NCBI GenBank assembly: GCA_013619125.1
Contig: JABXKS010000012.1
Location: 1 to 64,000, forward strand
Direction of reading: 5' to 3'
Length of the DNA: 64,000 bases
From: Clostridiales bacterium
GTDB taxonomy: Bacteria; Bacillota; Clostridia; Tissierellales; GPF-1
Shown here: in pieces, positions 18,938 through 27,481 of the stretch
How positions within the stretch are numbered: position 1 is the stretch's first letter
Layout of the letters: the number at the start of each line of letters is the position of its first letter
Translations under genes and position numbers: made by a program
Notes under the pieces: model-generated
Told to the model about the DNA's origin: nothing
The model's input: only the letters and a program-made list of their open reading frames with translations
The model's database searches: none

Positions 18938-19000
18938 GCTACAGTATACATAACCTTCCTGTCGTAAACCAGCGATAGGAAAGAAAACGGAGGATTTAGT

Positions 19001-20392
19001 ATGGCAGATGTAACGATGGAAAAAATTGTATCACTATCGAAAACACGAGGATTTGTATTTCCGGGTTCCGATATTTATGGTGGTTTGGCAAATACCTGGG
19101 ATTACGGTCCTTTGGGTGTTGAACTGAAAAACAATGTCAAAAAAATGTGGTGGAAAAAATTCATCCAAGAGTCTCCTTACAATGTAGGGTTGGACGCCGC
19201 GATTTTGATGAACCCTCAAACTTGGGTGGCATCCGGTCATGTTGGTGGTTTTGCGGATCCATTGATGGATTGCCGCGCTTGTAAGTCTCGCTTTCGCGCC
19301 GATCAATTAATTGAAGAATTTGCTGCAAAGAAAGGCCTAGAGCTGGATGGTCCCGTGGATGCGTGGTCAAAAGAGCAGATGGAAGCCTATATCGCAGAGC
19401 AAGGCATTAAATGCCCTTCTTGTGGGAAAATTGACTTTACGAAAATTCGTCAATTTAATTTGATGTTTAAAACCTTTCAAGGTGTAACAGAAGATACAGC
19501 AAGCGAGATCTTCTTGCGACCGGAAACAGCGCAAGGAATCTTTGTAAATTTTAAAAATGTTCAAAGGTCATCGCGTTTGAAAATACCTTTTGGAATCGGA
19601 CAGGTCGGAAAGTCTTTCCGAAACGAGATCACGCCAGGTAACTTTACCTTTAGAACCCGTGAATTCGAGCAAATGGAATTGGAATTCTTCTGCAAGCCGG
19701 GAACTGATTTAGAGTGGTTCGCGTACTGGAAGCAATTCTGTATGGATTGGTTGAAAGAATTGGGTGTATCGGAAGAAAAATTGAAATTCCGTGACCACGA
19801 AGAAGACGAACTTTCGCATTACGCCAATGCAACAACGGATATCGAATATCTTTTCCCCTTTGGTTGGGGCGAGCTATGGGGCATTGCCGATCGTACGGAT
19901 TATGACCTGAAGCAGCATATGGAAACCTCTGGTTCCGATCTTAAATATCAAGATCCTATTACCAACGAAAAATATGTGCCATACTGCATCGAGCCGTCTT
20001 TGGGTGCGGATCGCGTGACCCTGGCTTTCTTGATCGACGCCTATACGGAAGAAATCTTGGAAGATGGATCAACAAGAAACTTGATGAAATTCCATCCGGC
20101 TTTGGCGCCGGTTAAAGCAACGGTCTTGCCATTGTCGAAAAAATTGGGTGAAGGCGCTATGGAAGTTTATCGTTTATTGGCAAAAAATTTCAATACGCAA
20201 TATGATGATGCTGGCAGCATCGGGAAACGATACCGTCGAAATGACGAAATTGGCACACCATTCTGCATCACCTATGATTTTGACTCGCAAGAAGATGGCG
20301 CAGTTACTGTTCGTCATCGCGATACGATGGAGCAGGAACGAATTCCGGTATCCGAGTTGGTTGCATACTTGCGGGAACGACTTGAATTTTAG
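19001..20392 (+). CDS. glyQS: Glycine--tRNA ligase, alpha2 type
   Basis: Class II synthetase of the homodimeric type, 463 residues. Visible features are [23 protein letters not shown] at the start, motif 2 around [25 protein letters not shown], and the class II ATP-binding [15 protein letters not shown] zinc-type CRAC...CPSC insertion is present. GGAGG precedes the ATG. No T-box leader is seen. A clear terminator follows. Confidence 0.97.
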   Translation: MADVTMEKIVSLSKTRGFVFPGSDIYGGLANTWDYGPLGVELKNNVKKMWWKKFIQESPYNVGLDAAILMNPQTWVASGHVGGFADPLMDCRACKSRFRADQLIEEFAAKKGLELDGPVDAWSKEQMEAYIAEQGIKCPSCGKIDFTKIRQFNLMFKTFQGVTEDTASEIFLRPETAQGIFVNFKNVQRSSRLKIPFGIGQVGKSFRNEITPGNFTFRTREFEQMELEFFCKPGTDLEWFAYWKQFCMDWLKELGVSEEKLKFRDHEEDELSHYANATTDIEYLFPFGWGELWGIADRTDYDLKQHMETSGSDLKYQDPITNEKYVPYCIEPSLGADRVTLAFLIDAYTEEILEDGSTRNLMKFHPALAPVKATVLPLSKKLGEGAMEVYRLLAKNFNTQYDDAGSIGKRYRRNDEIGTPFCITYDFDSQEDGAVTVRHRDTMEQERIPVSELVAYLRERLEF

Positions 20393-20408
20393 TATAAAAA
20401 AACGGAGA

Positions 20409-20434
20409 GGAAGCCCTGAGGCTTCCTTTTTTTT
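20409..20434 (+). terminator. Terminator after glyQS
   Basis: Perfect stem GGAAGCC / GGCTTCC, loop CTGA, followed by eight T. Confidence 0.93.
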
Positions 20435-20503
20435 GGTTTATTTTTGGGATGAATTCATGTACAATAAGGGTGATTAAAATTGCGTTGCAATGAGGAGAAG
20501 AAG

Positions 20504-21322
20504 ATGAGTGATTCCATTTCGATCTATATCTTATCGAGTTCAATGGGCATAACGGCGGAACAATTGGCAAAGGCATCTATTGCTCAATTCGACCTGGGCC
20601 GATTTAAGATTCATCGAATCACCAATGTCATAACAAAAGAAGCGGTTGATCAAGCGATTGCCATGATTCCGCCTGAAAATAGCATGATTATTTTTACCCT
20701 GGTCTATGAAAAGGTAGCGGCTTATCTAGATGCTGAAGCCAGACGTCATGGGATTGAGGTATTTGATGCTATGAGTCCGGTCTTGAAGGCGTTGACTCGT
20801 TTGACGGGGGATTCGCCTAAAGAGATTCCCGGGGCGTACCGTGCGCTGAATGAAGATTATTTCGACCGGATTGATGCCATTGAATTTGCGATTCGCTGCG
20901 ATGATGGAAAGGATACACGGGGATTTTTGGAAGCCGATGTGGTTCTTTTGGGGATCTCGAGAACCTCAAAAACACCAACCAGCATGAGTTTGGCTCATCG
21001 CAATATCAAGGTTGCAAATCTGCCACTGGTACCGGAGGTGGCACCGCCGGAACTTCTATTTGAATTGGATCCGAGAAAAATTGTTGGATTGACAACGGAT
21101 ATTACCAAGTTGGAAGAGATTCGCAATGAGCGCTTAAAGGCTTTGGGACTTTCTCAAACGTCCAATTATGCTAAGGATGAACGGATTGTTACGGAAATCG
21201 AATATTCTAACAAGATCTATGAAAAGCTTGGGTGCATGGTAATCAATACAGCTGAGAAGTCTGTCGAAGAAACGGCGAGTTTGATTGCGGAGCATTTGAG
21301 AAAAGAAGGATTGATAGAATAG
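20504..21322 (+). CDS. Pyruvate phosphate dikinase regulatory protein family (DUF299)
   Basis: Bifunctional kinase/pyrophosphorylase of the PPSR/YqfL family, which switches pyruvate,phosphate dikinase or PEP synthase by ADP-dependent phosphorylation of a threonine. The P-loop-like motif GISRTSKTPTSMSLA and the family ending with EIEYSN are visible. The protein is 272 residues. The ATG at 20504 has GAGGAG upstream; a codon at 20480 is rejected. The dikinase target is not in this window. A -10 box TACAAT lies at 20460-20465. Confidence 0.92.
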   Translation: MSDSISIYILSSSMGITAEQLAKASIAQFDLGRFKIHRITNVITKEAVDQAIAMIPPENSMIIFTLVYEKVAAYLDAEARRHGIEVFDAMSPVLKALTRLTGDSPKEIPGAYRALNEDYFDRIDAIEFAIRCDDGKDTRGFLEADVVLLGISRTSKTPTSMSLAHRNIKVANLPLVPEVAPPELLFELDPRKIVGLTTDITKLEEIRNERLKALGLSQTSNYAKDERIVTEIEYSNKIYEKLGCMVINTAEKSVEETASLIAEHLRKEGLIE

Positions 21323-21471
21323 AAAAACGTCAAAGTACACGTTTTGAACCGAAATTAGAATGTATCATTAGAAAAAACGTCAAAGTATACGTTTTGAACC
21401 GAAATTAGAATGTATCATTAGAAAAAACGTCAAAGTATACGTTTTGAACCGAGACTAGAATGTATATATTA
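21322..21471 (+). repeat. Three 50-bp tandem repeats, each able to form a hairpin
   Basis: Three copies with an exact 50-base period, starting at the PPSR stop. Each contains AAAACGT and ACGTTTT separated by eight bases, a hairpin of seven pairs. The copies differ at a few positions only (TACAC against TATAC; GAAATT against GAGACT). The fourth iteration becomes the terminator at 21473. Confidence 0.92.
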
Positions 21472-21472
21472 G

Positions 21473-21508
21473 AAAAAACGTCCCAGTAAGTTTACTTGGA
21501 CGTTTTTT
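21473..21508. terminator. Strong bidirectional terminator
   Basis: AAAAAACGTCC pairs perfectly with GGACGTTTTTT, and the loop contains a further AGTAA / TTACT pairing. It serves the PPSR gene and, on the other strand, the HAD gene. Confidence 0.92.
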
Positions 21509-21540
21509 GAGTGAAGAAAGAGAAAATTTGGTAGAAAAGT

Positions 21541-22203
21541 CTACTTGGACGTTTTATTGAGCAATGGATGAAAATTTTCAAGGTAGTCATCGGCCAAGGC
21601 TTGAATTTCTGCCTTGCGATCATCATGAGCGGGTTCGTGGATAGCGATGACGGCCATGCCTGCACGTTTTGCCGCCTCAACGCCAGCTAGGGTGTCTTCA
21701 AAGACCAAGCAGTGCTCGGGGGCGACGCCCAGGTCCTCGGCGACCTTCAAAAAGATGGCCGGATTTGGTTTTCCAGCTTTCACTTCACAAGAGGTACGCA
21801 GGGTCGAGAAATACTGATCGATCTGATGATGGCTTAGAACGCCCTCCGCCAGTTCGCGGTTGCTGCTGGTGCCGATTCCCATAGGGATTTGTCGCGCGGC
21901 CAAGGAAGCTAGAAAGGGAAGAACGCCTTCCTTTAGTGCAACTTCTTCGGTATACTTTTGGTAGGACATGTCGATCCATTCTTGTTTGATGGCCTCAACG
22001 CTGTCTTCCAATTGGAAGTGTTCTTTAAAGTAGACGGCGGTTTCCGTAAAGCTCATTCCATCCAAGTCGGCCTGGAATTTGGGCGGAAAGTCAATCTGCT
22101 TTTTTGCTAAATAATCGATATCGATTTGTTTCCATACCCACATGGAATCAATCAGGGTGCCGTCCAAATCGAAAATGATGGCCCGAAAATCATGTATATT
22201 CAT
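21541..22203 (-). CDS. HAD superfamily hydrolase, beta-phosphoglucomutase-like
   Basis: Subfamily IA phosphatase or phosphomutase, 220 residues. Motif I is FDLDGTLIDS, motif II is GIGTSSN, the Lys region is KAGKPNPAIF and motif III is VFEDTLAGVEAAKRAGM. A helical cap follows motif I, so it could be a phosphatase or a beta-phosphoglucomutase. The substrate cannot be told. AAGGAG precedes the ATG. Its final codons (AAC AAA ACG TCC AAG TAG) resemble the GGACGTTTT repeat element just downstream. Confidence 0.88.
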   Translation of the reverse strand: MNIHDFRAIIFDLDGTLIDSMWVWKQIDIDYLAKKQIDFPPKFQADLDGMSFTETAVYFKEHFQLEDSVEAIKQEWIDMSYQKYTEEVALKEGVLPFLASLAARQIPMGIGTSSNRELAEGVLSHHQIDQYFSTLRTSCEVKAGKPNPAIFLKVAEDLGVAPEHCLVFEDTLAGVEAAKRAGMAVIAIHEPAHDDRKAEIQALADDYLENFHPLLNKTSK

Positions 22204-22398
22204 AGGTGGCTCCTTTCGTGTTCTTTTCCCATCATACTTGATTTTTCACACTTTGAAAAGGAGAGGTTCCTGTTTTTAACGCAAGGGTATAATCCCTTGT
22301 TGATGTGACAGTAGTGGATTTTTTGCGGGAAGAATGAAAAGAATATGGTATACTATTAAATATGAAATGAATCAGAATAGAAAGAAGCAGGTGAAGAA

Positions 22399-23847
22399 AT
22401 GTTAAGCAGAAATTTAACGATGTTGACTGATTTCTATGAATTGACGATGGGCAATGGATATTTTGAAGAGGGCTTGCATGAGCAGGTTGTTTATTTTGAT
22501 ATGTTCTTTCGTTCGGTGCCGGACAAGGGCGGATTTGCTATCATGGCCGGTGTCGAGCAGTTGATTCAGTATCTTGAAAACCTCAAATTTACCAAGAAAG
22601 ACATTGAGTTTTTACAAAAAAAAGAGACTTTTTCCGATGGCTTTCTTGACTACCTTGCGAATTTCAGGTTTGCCTGCGATGTTTGGGCGGTTCCAGAAGG
22701 AACGCCGATTTTTCCCAATGAACCAATTGTGAAGGTCAAAGGCCCTTTGCTGCAAGCACAGATGATTGAGACGATGGTCTTGCTGGCCATCAATCACCAG
22801 TCTTTGATTGCGACGAAAGCGAATCGTATTGTGCGAGCCGCGCAAGGGAAACCTGTAATTGAATTTGGTTCACGCCGAGCGCAAGGACCAGATGGTGCGG
22901 TACTTGGTGCTCGAGCAGCCTATATCGGTGGTGTTGTGGGAACTGCATGCGTGCTGGCGGATCAGCTTTACGGGGTGCCGTCGAGTGGAACCATGGCCCA
23001 TAGCTGGGTGCAGTTGTTTCCTTCCGAATATGAGGCTTTCAGGGTTTATGCAAAGCACTATCCAGATAAGTGCCTCCTTTTGATCGATACCTATCATGTA
23101 TTGAAATCGGGTATTGAGAATGCTATCAAGGTTTTTGATGATGTGTTGAAACCATTAGGGAAGCGTCCTGTTGGCATCCGAATTGATTCGGGTGATGTCG
23201 CGTATCTTTCTAAGAAAGTGCGGGCGCGGTTGGATGAAGCGGGCTATGAAGATTGTAAAATCTTTGTATCGAATTCTTTGGATGAAAATATTATTTCGGA
23301 TTTGGCTATACAGGGAGCGAAGATTGACGCCTATGGTGTGGGGGAACGATTAATCACCTCCAAGTCCGATCCGGTCTTTGGGGGCGTTTATAAGTTGGTT
23401 GCGGTTGAATCTGAAGGAAAAGTGATCCCGAAGATTAAGATCAGCGCTAATGTGGAGAAGATCACGACACCTGGTGTGAAGAAACTTGTGCGGTTCTACC
23501 GCAAGGAAAGCGGGAAAGCCATCGCTGATTTATTAACCCTGGAAGGGGAAATCATCGATACGAGCAAACCCTATTCCTTGTTCAATCCCTACTATACATG
23601 GAAACGAGTCACTGTGGAGAATTATGAAGTGCGCGATCTTCTAGTGCCGATCTTCGTGAAAGGCAAGCGGGTGTATGAATCTCCGAAGTTAGCGGATATT
23701 CGCGCTTATTGTATGGAGGAAATAGAGAAATTATGGGATGAGGTTCGTCGTTTGGAGAATCCGCACCGATATTTTGTTGACTTATCGGAGGATTTGTGGC
23801 AGATTAAACATACTCTCTTAGAAGAGTATTCTGAGGGCGATTATTAG
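22399..23847 (+). CDS. pncB: Nicotinate phosphoribosyltransferase
   Basis: NAD salvage enzyme joining nicotinate to PRPP. It starts with the family sequence LTMLTDFYELTMGNGY, and contains EFGSRRAQGPDGA and the phosphate-binding part GIRIDSGDVAYLSK. The length (482 residues) fits the Gram-positive type. A -10 box TATACT is at 22349-22354. An 80-residue unknown gene follows 16 bases later. Confidence 0.94.
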   Translation: MLSRNLTMLTDFYELTMGNGYFEEGLHEQVVYFDMFFRSVPDKGGFAIMAGVEQLIQYLENLKFTKKDIEFLQKKETFSDGFLDYLANFRFACDVWAVPEGTPIFPNEPIVKVKGPLLQAQMIETMVLLAINHQSLIATKANRIVRAAQGKPVIEFGSRRAQGPDGAVLGARAAYIGGVVGTACVLADQLYGVPSSGTMAHSWVQLFPSEYEAFRVYAKHYPDKCLLLIDTYHVLKSGIENAIKVFDDVLKPLGKRPVGIRIDSGDVAYLSKKVRARLDEAGYEDCKIFVSNSLDENIISDLAIQGAKIDAYGVGERLITSKSDPVFGGVYKLVAVESEGKVIPKIKISANVEKITTPGVKKLVRFYRKESGKAIADLLTLEGEIIDTSKPYSLFNPYYTWKRVTVENYEVRDLLVPIFVKGKRVYESPKLADIRAYCMEEIEKLWDEVRRLENPHRYFVDLSEDLWQIKHTLLEEYSEGDY

Positions 23848-23863
23848 GAGAGGGGGAAGGAAG

Positions 23864-24106
23864 ATGTTTGGATTCGAAATCGAGTTAAGCGAGAAACAAG
23901 TGGTATTGGCAAAAAAAATTGCGAAACGTTTAATTCAAGTAACAGAACTGGATCAGGATCAAGACGAGGAAGCGATCTTCCACTTCGCATGTCTTTTTGT
24001 AACGATGATGTCCGCTAAAAATGAAATTTGGTTGGATGACGACGTGGAAGCTGTTGAAAAACTTTACGAGCAGTTTATAAATGATCAAAACCGGTGGTTG
24101 AATTAA
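23864..24106 (+). CDS. Small protein of unknown function
   Basis: Protein of 80 residues (MFGFEIELSEKQVVLAKKIA...) that I do not recognise. It is acidic, predicted mostly helical and has no signal peptide or membrane segment; it contains a single Cys and an acidic DQDQDEE stretch. A GAGAGGGGGAAGG region precedes the ATG. It lies between pncB and a histidine phosphatase, with gaps of 16 and 10 bases, so all three are probably co-transcribed. Reading-frame quality and site strength support a real gene. Confidence 0.75.
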   Translation: MFGFEIELSEKQVVLAKKIAKRLIQVTELDQDQDEEAIFHFACLFVTMMSAKNEIWLDDDVEAVEKLYEQFINDQNRWLN

Positions 24107-24116
24107 GGGGAAAATA

Positions 24117-24725
24117 GTGGGAAAAATTTATATTACGCGACACGGCGAGACTGAGTATAATTTATTAAAGCGCATGCAGGGATCCATCGACACGCAGCTT
24201 TCGGAGCGTGGCATGGAACAAGCGGCACGGTTGAGAGACCGGTTGGCAGGCGTATCCTTCGACCGCGTTTTAGCAAGTCCTTTGCAGCGCGCCAGAGTAA
24301 CGGCGGAAACAATTTTGGAAAAACGTTCTGAAAAGCTGGAGTTCTTCGATGAACTGAAGGAAATGGATTTTGGTTTTATGCAAGGGAAAGACTATGAGTT
24401 TCTGGAAAGAGAATATCCGGAACTGTATCTTCAGTACTGCGAATCTCCAGCGGAGTTTCAAATTCCTGAAGGGGAAAGTTTTCGTGGATTTAGGGACCGT
24501 GTTGAACCGATCATGCGGGAAATTGAGGCGGTAAAAGAGACTGAAACGATGTTGATTGTTTGCCATGGCATTACGAAGTTAATTCTCGTGAATGAACTGA
24601 AGCGTATTCCATTGGAACGTCTTTGGGACACGGATGTTGCGGGCAATACAGCCTTGACTTTGTTTGAGCAAACCGACAAGGGCATGGTTCTACGTTATGA
24701 AAATGATCAATCTCATTTAGATTAA
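24117..24725 (+). CDS. Histidine phosphatase family protein
   Basis: Member of the phosphoglycerate-mutase-like branch, 202 residues. The catalytic RHGETEYN is at residues 8-15, followed by SPLQRARVTAE, the acid residue region ELKEMDFG, and the second His in VCHGITKLIL. The substrate is unknown; broad-specificity phosphatase or a cobalamin-pathway enzyme are options, but no cobalamin genes are nearby. GTG start at 24117 with AAGGGG upstream. Confidence 0.88.
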   Translation: MGKIYITRHGETEYNLLKRMQGSIDTQLSERGMEQAARLRDRLAGVSFDRVLASPLQRARVTAETILEKRSEKLEFFDELKEMDFGFMQGKDYEFLEREYPELYLQYCESPAEFQIPEGESFRGFRDRVEPIMREIEAVKETETMLIVCHGITKLILVNELKRIPLERLWDTDVAGNTALTLFEQTDKGMVLRYENDQSHLD

Positions 24726-24756
24726 AGCAGCGTATTTACGATGCGTATAAAGGATA

Positions 24757-24786
24757 AAAAAAGCGCTGCGAATGCAGCGCTTTTTA
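24757..24786. terminator. Bidirectional terminator
   Basis: AAAAAGCGCTGC and GCAGCGCTTTTT pair perfectly with loop GAAT. It lies between convergent genes. Confidence 0.92.
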
Positions 24787-24796
24787 GACAATTTGA

Positions 24797-25786
24797 CTAT
24801 AAAACTTTGCCCTTCAGCAAGAGATCGATATATTGCTCTCGTTCAAATGCATAAGGATCTCGAAGATTCTTTTTCGATAAAGAGCCGCGGAACGCTTCTA
24901 GAGAGCCGTATCCCTTTTGATCCATCCATTGGGTCATTTCTTCGATCAATGTTTCTAATACCTTGGGTGATTTTTTGTGAATCAGGCTGACCACTTGGAC
25001 GGCGCTTGCACCTGCCAATAGGACTTGTAGGATGGATTCGGTTGTGTGGAGACCACTGGTTGCGATTAGATCGCCCTTGACCGTTCCATACAAAAGTCCG
25101 ATTGTCTTCATGGCATGGGTATATTCAGTGCCATGGCTTAATCGGAGTGGGAAGGTCAGGACCTCTCGGTCCGTGTTGATCTCTTCTTCGAAAAAACGAT
25201 TGTAGAGCACATAGCCGTCAACACCAATTTCTTCGAGACGTTTAATGAAATGAAGGGTATTGGTGTAGAAAGGGCTGAGTTTGATGCTGATCGGGATTTG
25301 GATTTCCGAACGCAATTGTTGAACGATTTGCAATTGCTCCTGTTCAATGTCTTGGGAAGAACGATTGGGTTCTTTCGCGGTGTGATACAGGTTCAATTCC
25401 AATCCGTCAGCACCAGCTTCTTCAATTTTTTTTGCATAGTGGATCCAGGTGTCGGGGGTTAAGGCATTAAGACTGGCAAATACAGGAATATCTAGCGCGG
25501 CTTTTGCCAATTTGATAAAATGAAGATAGATGTGCGCACCTGCATAAGTTGTATCGGGATGCTGGGTGATCATTTCGGCATGCAAATCATCGAACTCATG
25601 CAGAAACTCTTGGTGCTTGTAATTCTCTAGATAAATTTTTTCTTCAAATAAAGAGGGGAGAACGACAGCGCTAGCACCAGCTGCTTCTAGTTCTTTTAGT
25701 TTGGAGATCTTGCCGGTCCAAGGATTTGCGCCAATAATAAATGGATTTTTTAGAGATAGCCCCATTAGGGTTGTTTCTAGTTTCAT
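24797..25786 (-). CDS. Dihydroorotate dehydrogenase-like flavoprotein
   Basis: FMN-binding TIM-barrel protein of 329 residues, similar to class 1 PyrD in its frame (LKNPFIIGANPWTG, IPISIKLSPFYTN, IATSGLHTTESILQVLLAGASAVQVVS). The active-site loop normally carrying Asn-x-Ser/Cys-Cys-Pro-Asn reads LELNLYHTAKEPN, so the usual catalytic Cys/Ser is absent. No other pyr genes are adjacent. This is probably the paralogous family found in many anaerobes rather than a true PyrD. GGAGGTGA precedes the ATG. Confidence 0.82.
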   Translation of the reverse strand: MKLETTLMGLSLKNPFIIGANPWTGKISKLKELEAAGASAVVLPSLFEEKIYLENYKHQEFLHEFDDLHAEMITQHPDTTYAGAHIYLHFIKLAKAALDIPVFASLNALTPDTWIHYAKKIEEAGADGLELNLYHTAKEPNRSSQDIEQEQLQIVQQLRSEIQIPISIKLSPFYTNTLHFIKRLEEIGVDGYVLYNRFFEEEINTDREVLTFPLRLSHGTEYTHAMKTIGLLYGTVKGDLIATSGLHTTESILQVLLAGASAVQVVSLIHKKSPKVLETLIEEMTQWMDQKGYGSLEAFRGSLSKKNLRDPYAFEREQYIDLLLKGKVL

Positions 25787-25847
25787 AATTCACCTCCGAG
25801 TGTAATTTCAATACATTGATACCCAAAGTTCAAGAAGGGAGTACGAT

Positions 25848-27134
25848 ATGCAGAAAATAGAAAATGGAAAGTTGGATAATGAAAAATTTGAAAATGAAAA
25901 GGTGGAAAACCATGTGCCGGAACGAATCTTGATCGTTGCTGTACAAAAAAAAGGCGGACCGCCTATTGACGCGGAATTGCGAGAATTGGAGCGATTGGTG
26001 GAGGCTGCTGGTGGAGAAACTGTTGCCGTGGCAACCCAGTCGCTGGAAAAATTCCACCCCAGAACCTATATTGGAAAAGGGAAAGTAGAAGAATTGGCGG
26101 CATTGTGCGATGCGGAAGAGATTGACGCCGTAGTACTAAATGATGAGTTGAGCGGAACGCAATTGAAAAATCTCGAGGATCAATTTCAAAGAAAGGTTAC
26201 AGACCGTACAGCGCTGATCTTGGAGATTTTCGCAAATCGTGCGACGAGTTCAGAAGGACGCTTGCAGGTTGAATTGGCAAGGCTTCGGTATCGATTGCCG
26301 CGATTAGTCGGCATGCGGTCTGATCTTTCCCGCGCCGGTGTGGGAATCAGCGGCCGTGGACCCGGGGAGAAACGTTCGGAATTGGATCGAAGATATCTTT
26401 TGAGGCGAATTGAAGAGATTGAGTCCAAGCTGAGGAAGCTGGAGATGACCCGCGAGGTGACTAGAAAGCGGCGAGTCAAGTCGGCGATGCCGATTGTTTT
26501 GATGGTGGGTTATACCAATGCGGGAAAATCGACATTGATGAACCGTTTGGTGGTGGATGAGGATAAGGCCGTATTCACCAAGGATATGTTGTTCGCGACC
26601 TTGGACACCGCTCTGCGCCAATGCACGCTGCCCTCGGGCCGAAGTTTTTTGCTTGGGGATACGGTCGGTTTTGTCAGTAAGTTGCCGACAACCCTTATAG
26701 AAGCCTTTAAAGGCACACTGGAAGAGGTTGTGGAGGCGGATCTGTTGCTGCATATTTTGGATGGCTCGAGCGATGATATCGAGATGCAATACCAGACGAC
26801 GATGTCCGTGCTGGAAACCCTCAAGGTGAAGGATAAGCCGATGATTGTGGTGTATAACAAGCAGGACTTGATGAATCGGGACGGGGCCATTCATATAGGG
26901 GATACCATTGCCCTCTCTGCAAAAACGGGTGAAGGCGTTGCCGAGCTTCTTGATAAATTGGAAGCTATGATCTATAAACCTCTAGAGGAGAAAGAATTGT
27001 TGTTGCCTCTGAGCGCGGGAAAATTGGTTAATCAATTGCATCAAGAGAAGCGAATTTTGGAAATGCGCTATGAAGAGGAAGGCATTTATGTACGGGCCAT
27101 GTGGAAAAAAGAAGAGCTGGAACGTTGGTCCTAA
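25848..27134 (+). CDS. hflX: GTPase HflX
   Basis: Ribosome-splitting GTPase of the stress response. The N-terminal HflX domain (TYIGKGKVEELAAL, VVLNDELSGTQLKNLED) and the family sequence GPGEKRSELDRR precede the G domain (GYTNAGKSTLMNRL, DTVGF, VYNKQD). The protein is 428 residues. The first 20 residues are a low-complexity Asn/Glu/Lys tail (ENGKLDNEKFENEKVEN). GGGAG precedes the ATG. A T-box leader begins about 75 bases downstream. Confidence 0.95.
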   Translation: MQKIENGKLDNEKFENEKVENHVPERILIVAVQKKGGPPIDAELRELERLVEAAGGETVAVATQSLEKFHPRTYIGKGKVEELAALCDAEEIDAVVLNDELSGTQLKNLEDQFQRKVTDRTALILEIFANRATSSEGRLQVELARLRYRLPRLVGMRSDLSRAGVGISGRGPGEKRSELDRRYLLRRIEEIESKLRKLEMTREVTRKRRVKSAMPIVLMVGYTNAGKSTLMNRLVVDEDKAVFTKDMLFATLDTALRQCTLPSGRSFLLGDTVGFVSKLPTTLIEAFKGTLEEVVEADLLLHILDGSSDDIEMQYQTTMSVLETLKVKDKPMIVVYNKQDLMNRDGAIHIGDTIALSAKTGEGVAELLDKLEAMIYKPLEEKELLLPLSAGKLVNQLHQEKRILEMRYEEEGIYVRAMWKKEELERWS

Positions 27135-27173
27135 GCGGATTGTAAGATTTCGAAAAGTATTTTAAAAAAAGCC

Positions 27174-27202
27174 TTGACTATTTATTCATAATTTCGTATA
27201 AT
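27174..27202 (+). promoter_or_regulatory. Sigma-A promoter of the first T-box operon
   Basis: TTGACT (27174-27179) and TATAAT (27197-27202) separated by 17 bases. The same promoter is found upstream of the second T-box. Confidence 0.88.
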
Positions 27203-27208
27203 CATACC

Positions 27209-27456
27209 AATAGTAAAGCGACGAACGAATGAAAATTCTTGTGGGTGTCCATAGCGAGCCGGAGATGGTGAAAGCCGGTGATTGAAGCAAGATGACGAGC
27301 TTTCGGGAGCTGTCGATTCAACCCTTTGGGGTCAAAATCGGACGACACCGCACGTTACGCGGCACGCATTCAGCGTGATAAGTGAGCAGATTCTTATGCT
27401 AATTAGGGTGGTACCGCGAAACCTTTCGTCCCTTTCAAGACGAGAGGTTTTTTTGT
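27209..27456 (+). ncRNA. T-box riboswitch 1, controlling an amino acid importer
   Basis: The invariant AGGGTGGTACCGCG is at 27405-27418. Stem I has the distal GATGGTG..AGCC loop (about 27261-27280), a mid helix TTCTTG / CAAGA, and a basal helix CGAATG / CTTTCG. A terminator stem (CCTTTCGTC / GACGAGAGG, then TTTTTTT, ending 27454) competes with the antiterminator. The specifier loop 3' strand is TGACGAG (27293-27299). Aligning with the glyQS T-box puts the specifier at CGA (Arg, 27296-27298), followed by a purine; GAC or GAG remain possible. Uncharged tRNA binding would allow transcription of the importer. Confidence 0.93.
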
Positions 27457-27481
27457 ACCCAAAAATCGAGGAGGAAACACA

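Noticed and set aside
18917-18945. TTGACA-17-TACAGT as the glyQS promoter
   Set aside because: The elements overlap the recO terminator hairpin and the -10 is poor; not strong enough to list as a feature.
21322-21471. Possible CRISPR array
   Set aside because: The repeats are directly tandem with a 50-base period and no unique spacers; no cas genes are present.
21528-21541. ATTTGGTAGAAAAGTC shared with 48684-48699, as a dispersed repeat
   Set aside because: A 16-base match in 64 kb is expected about once in two windows by chance; contexts are unrelated.
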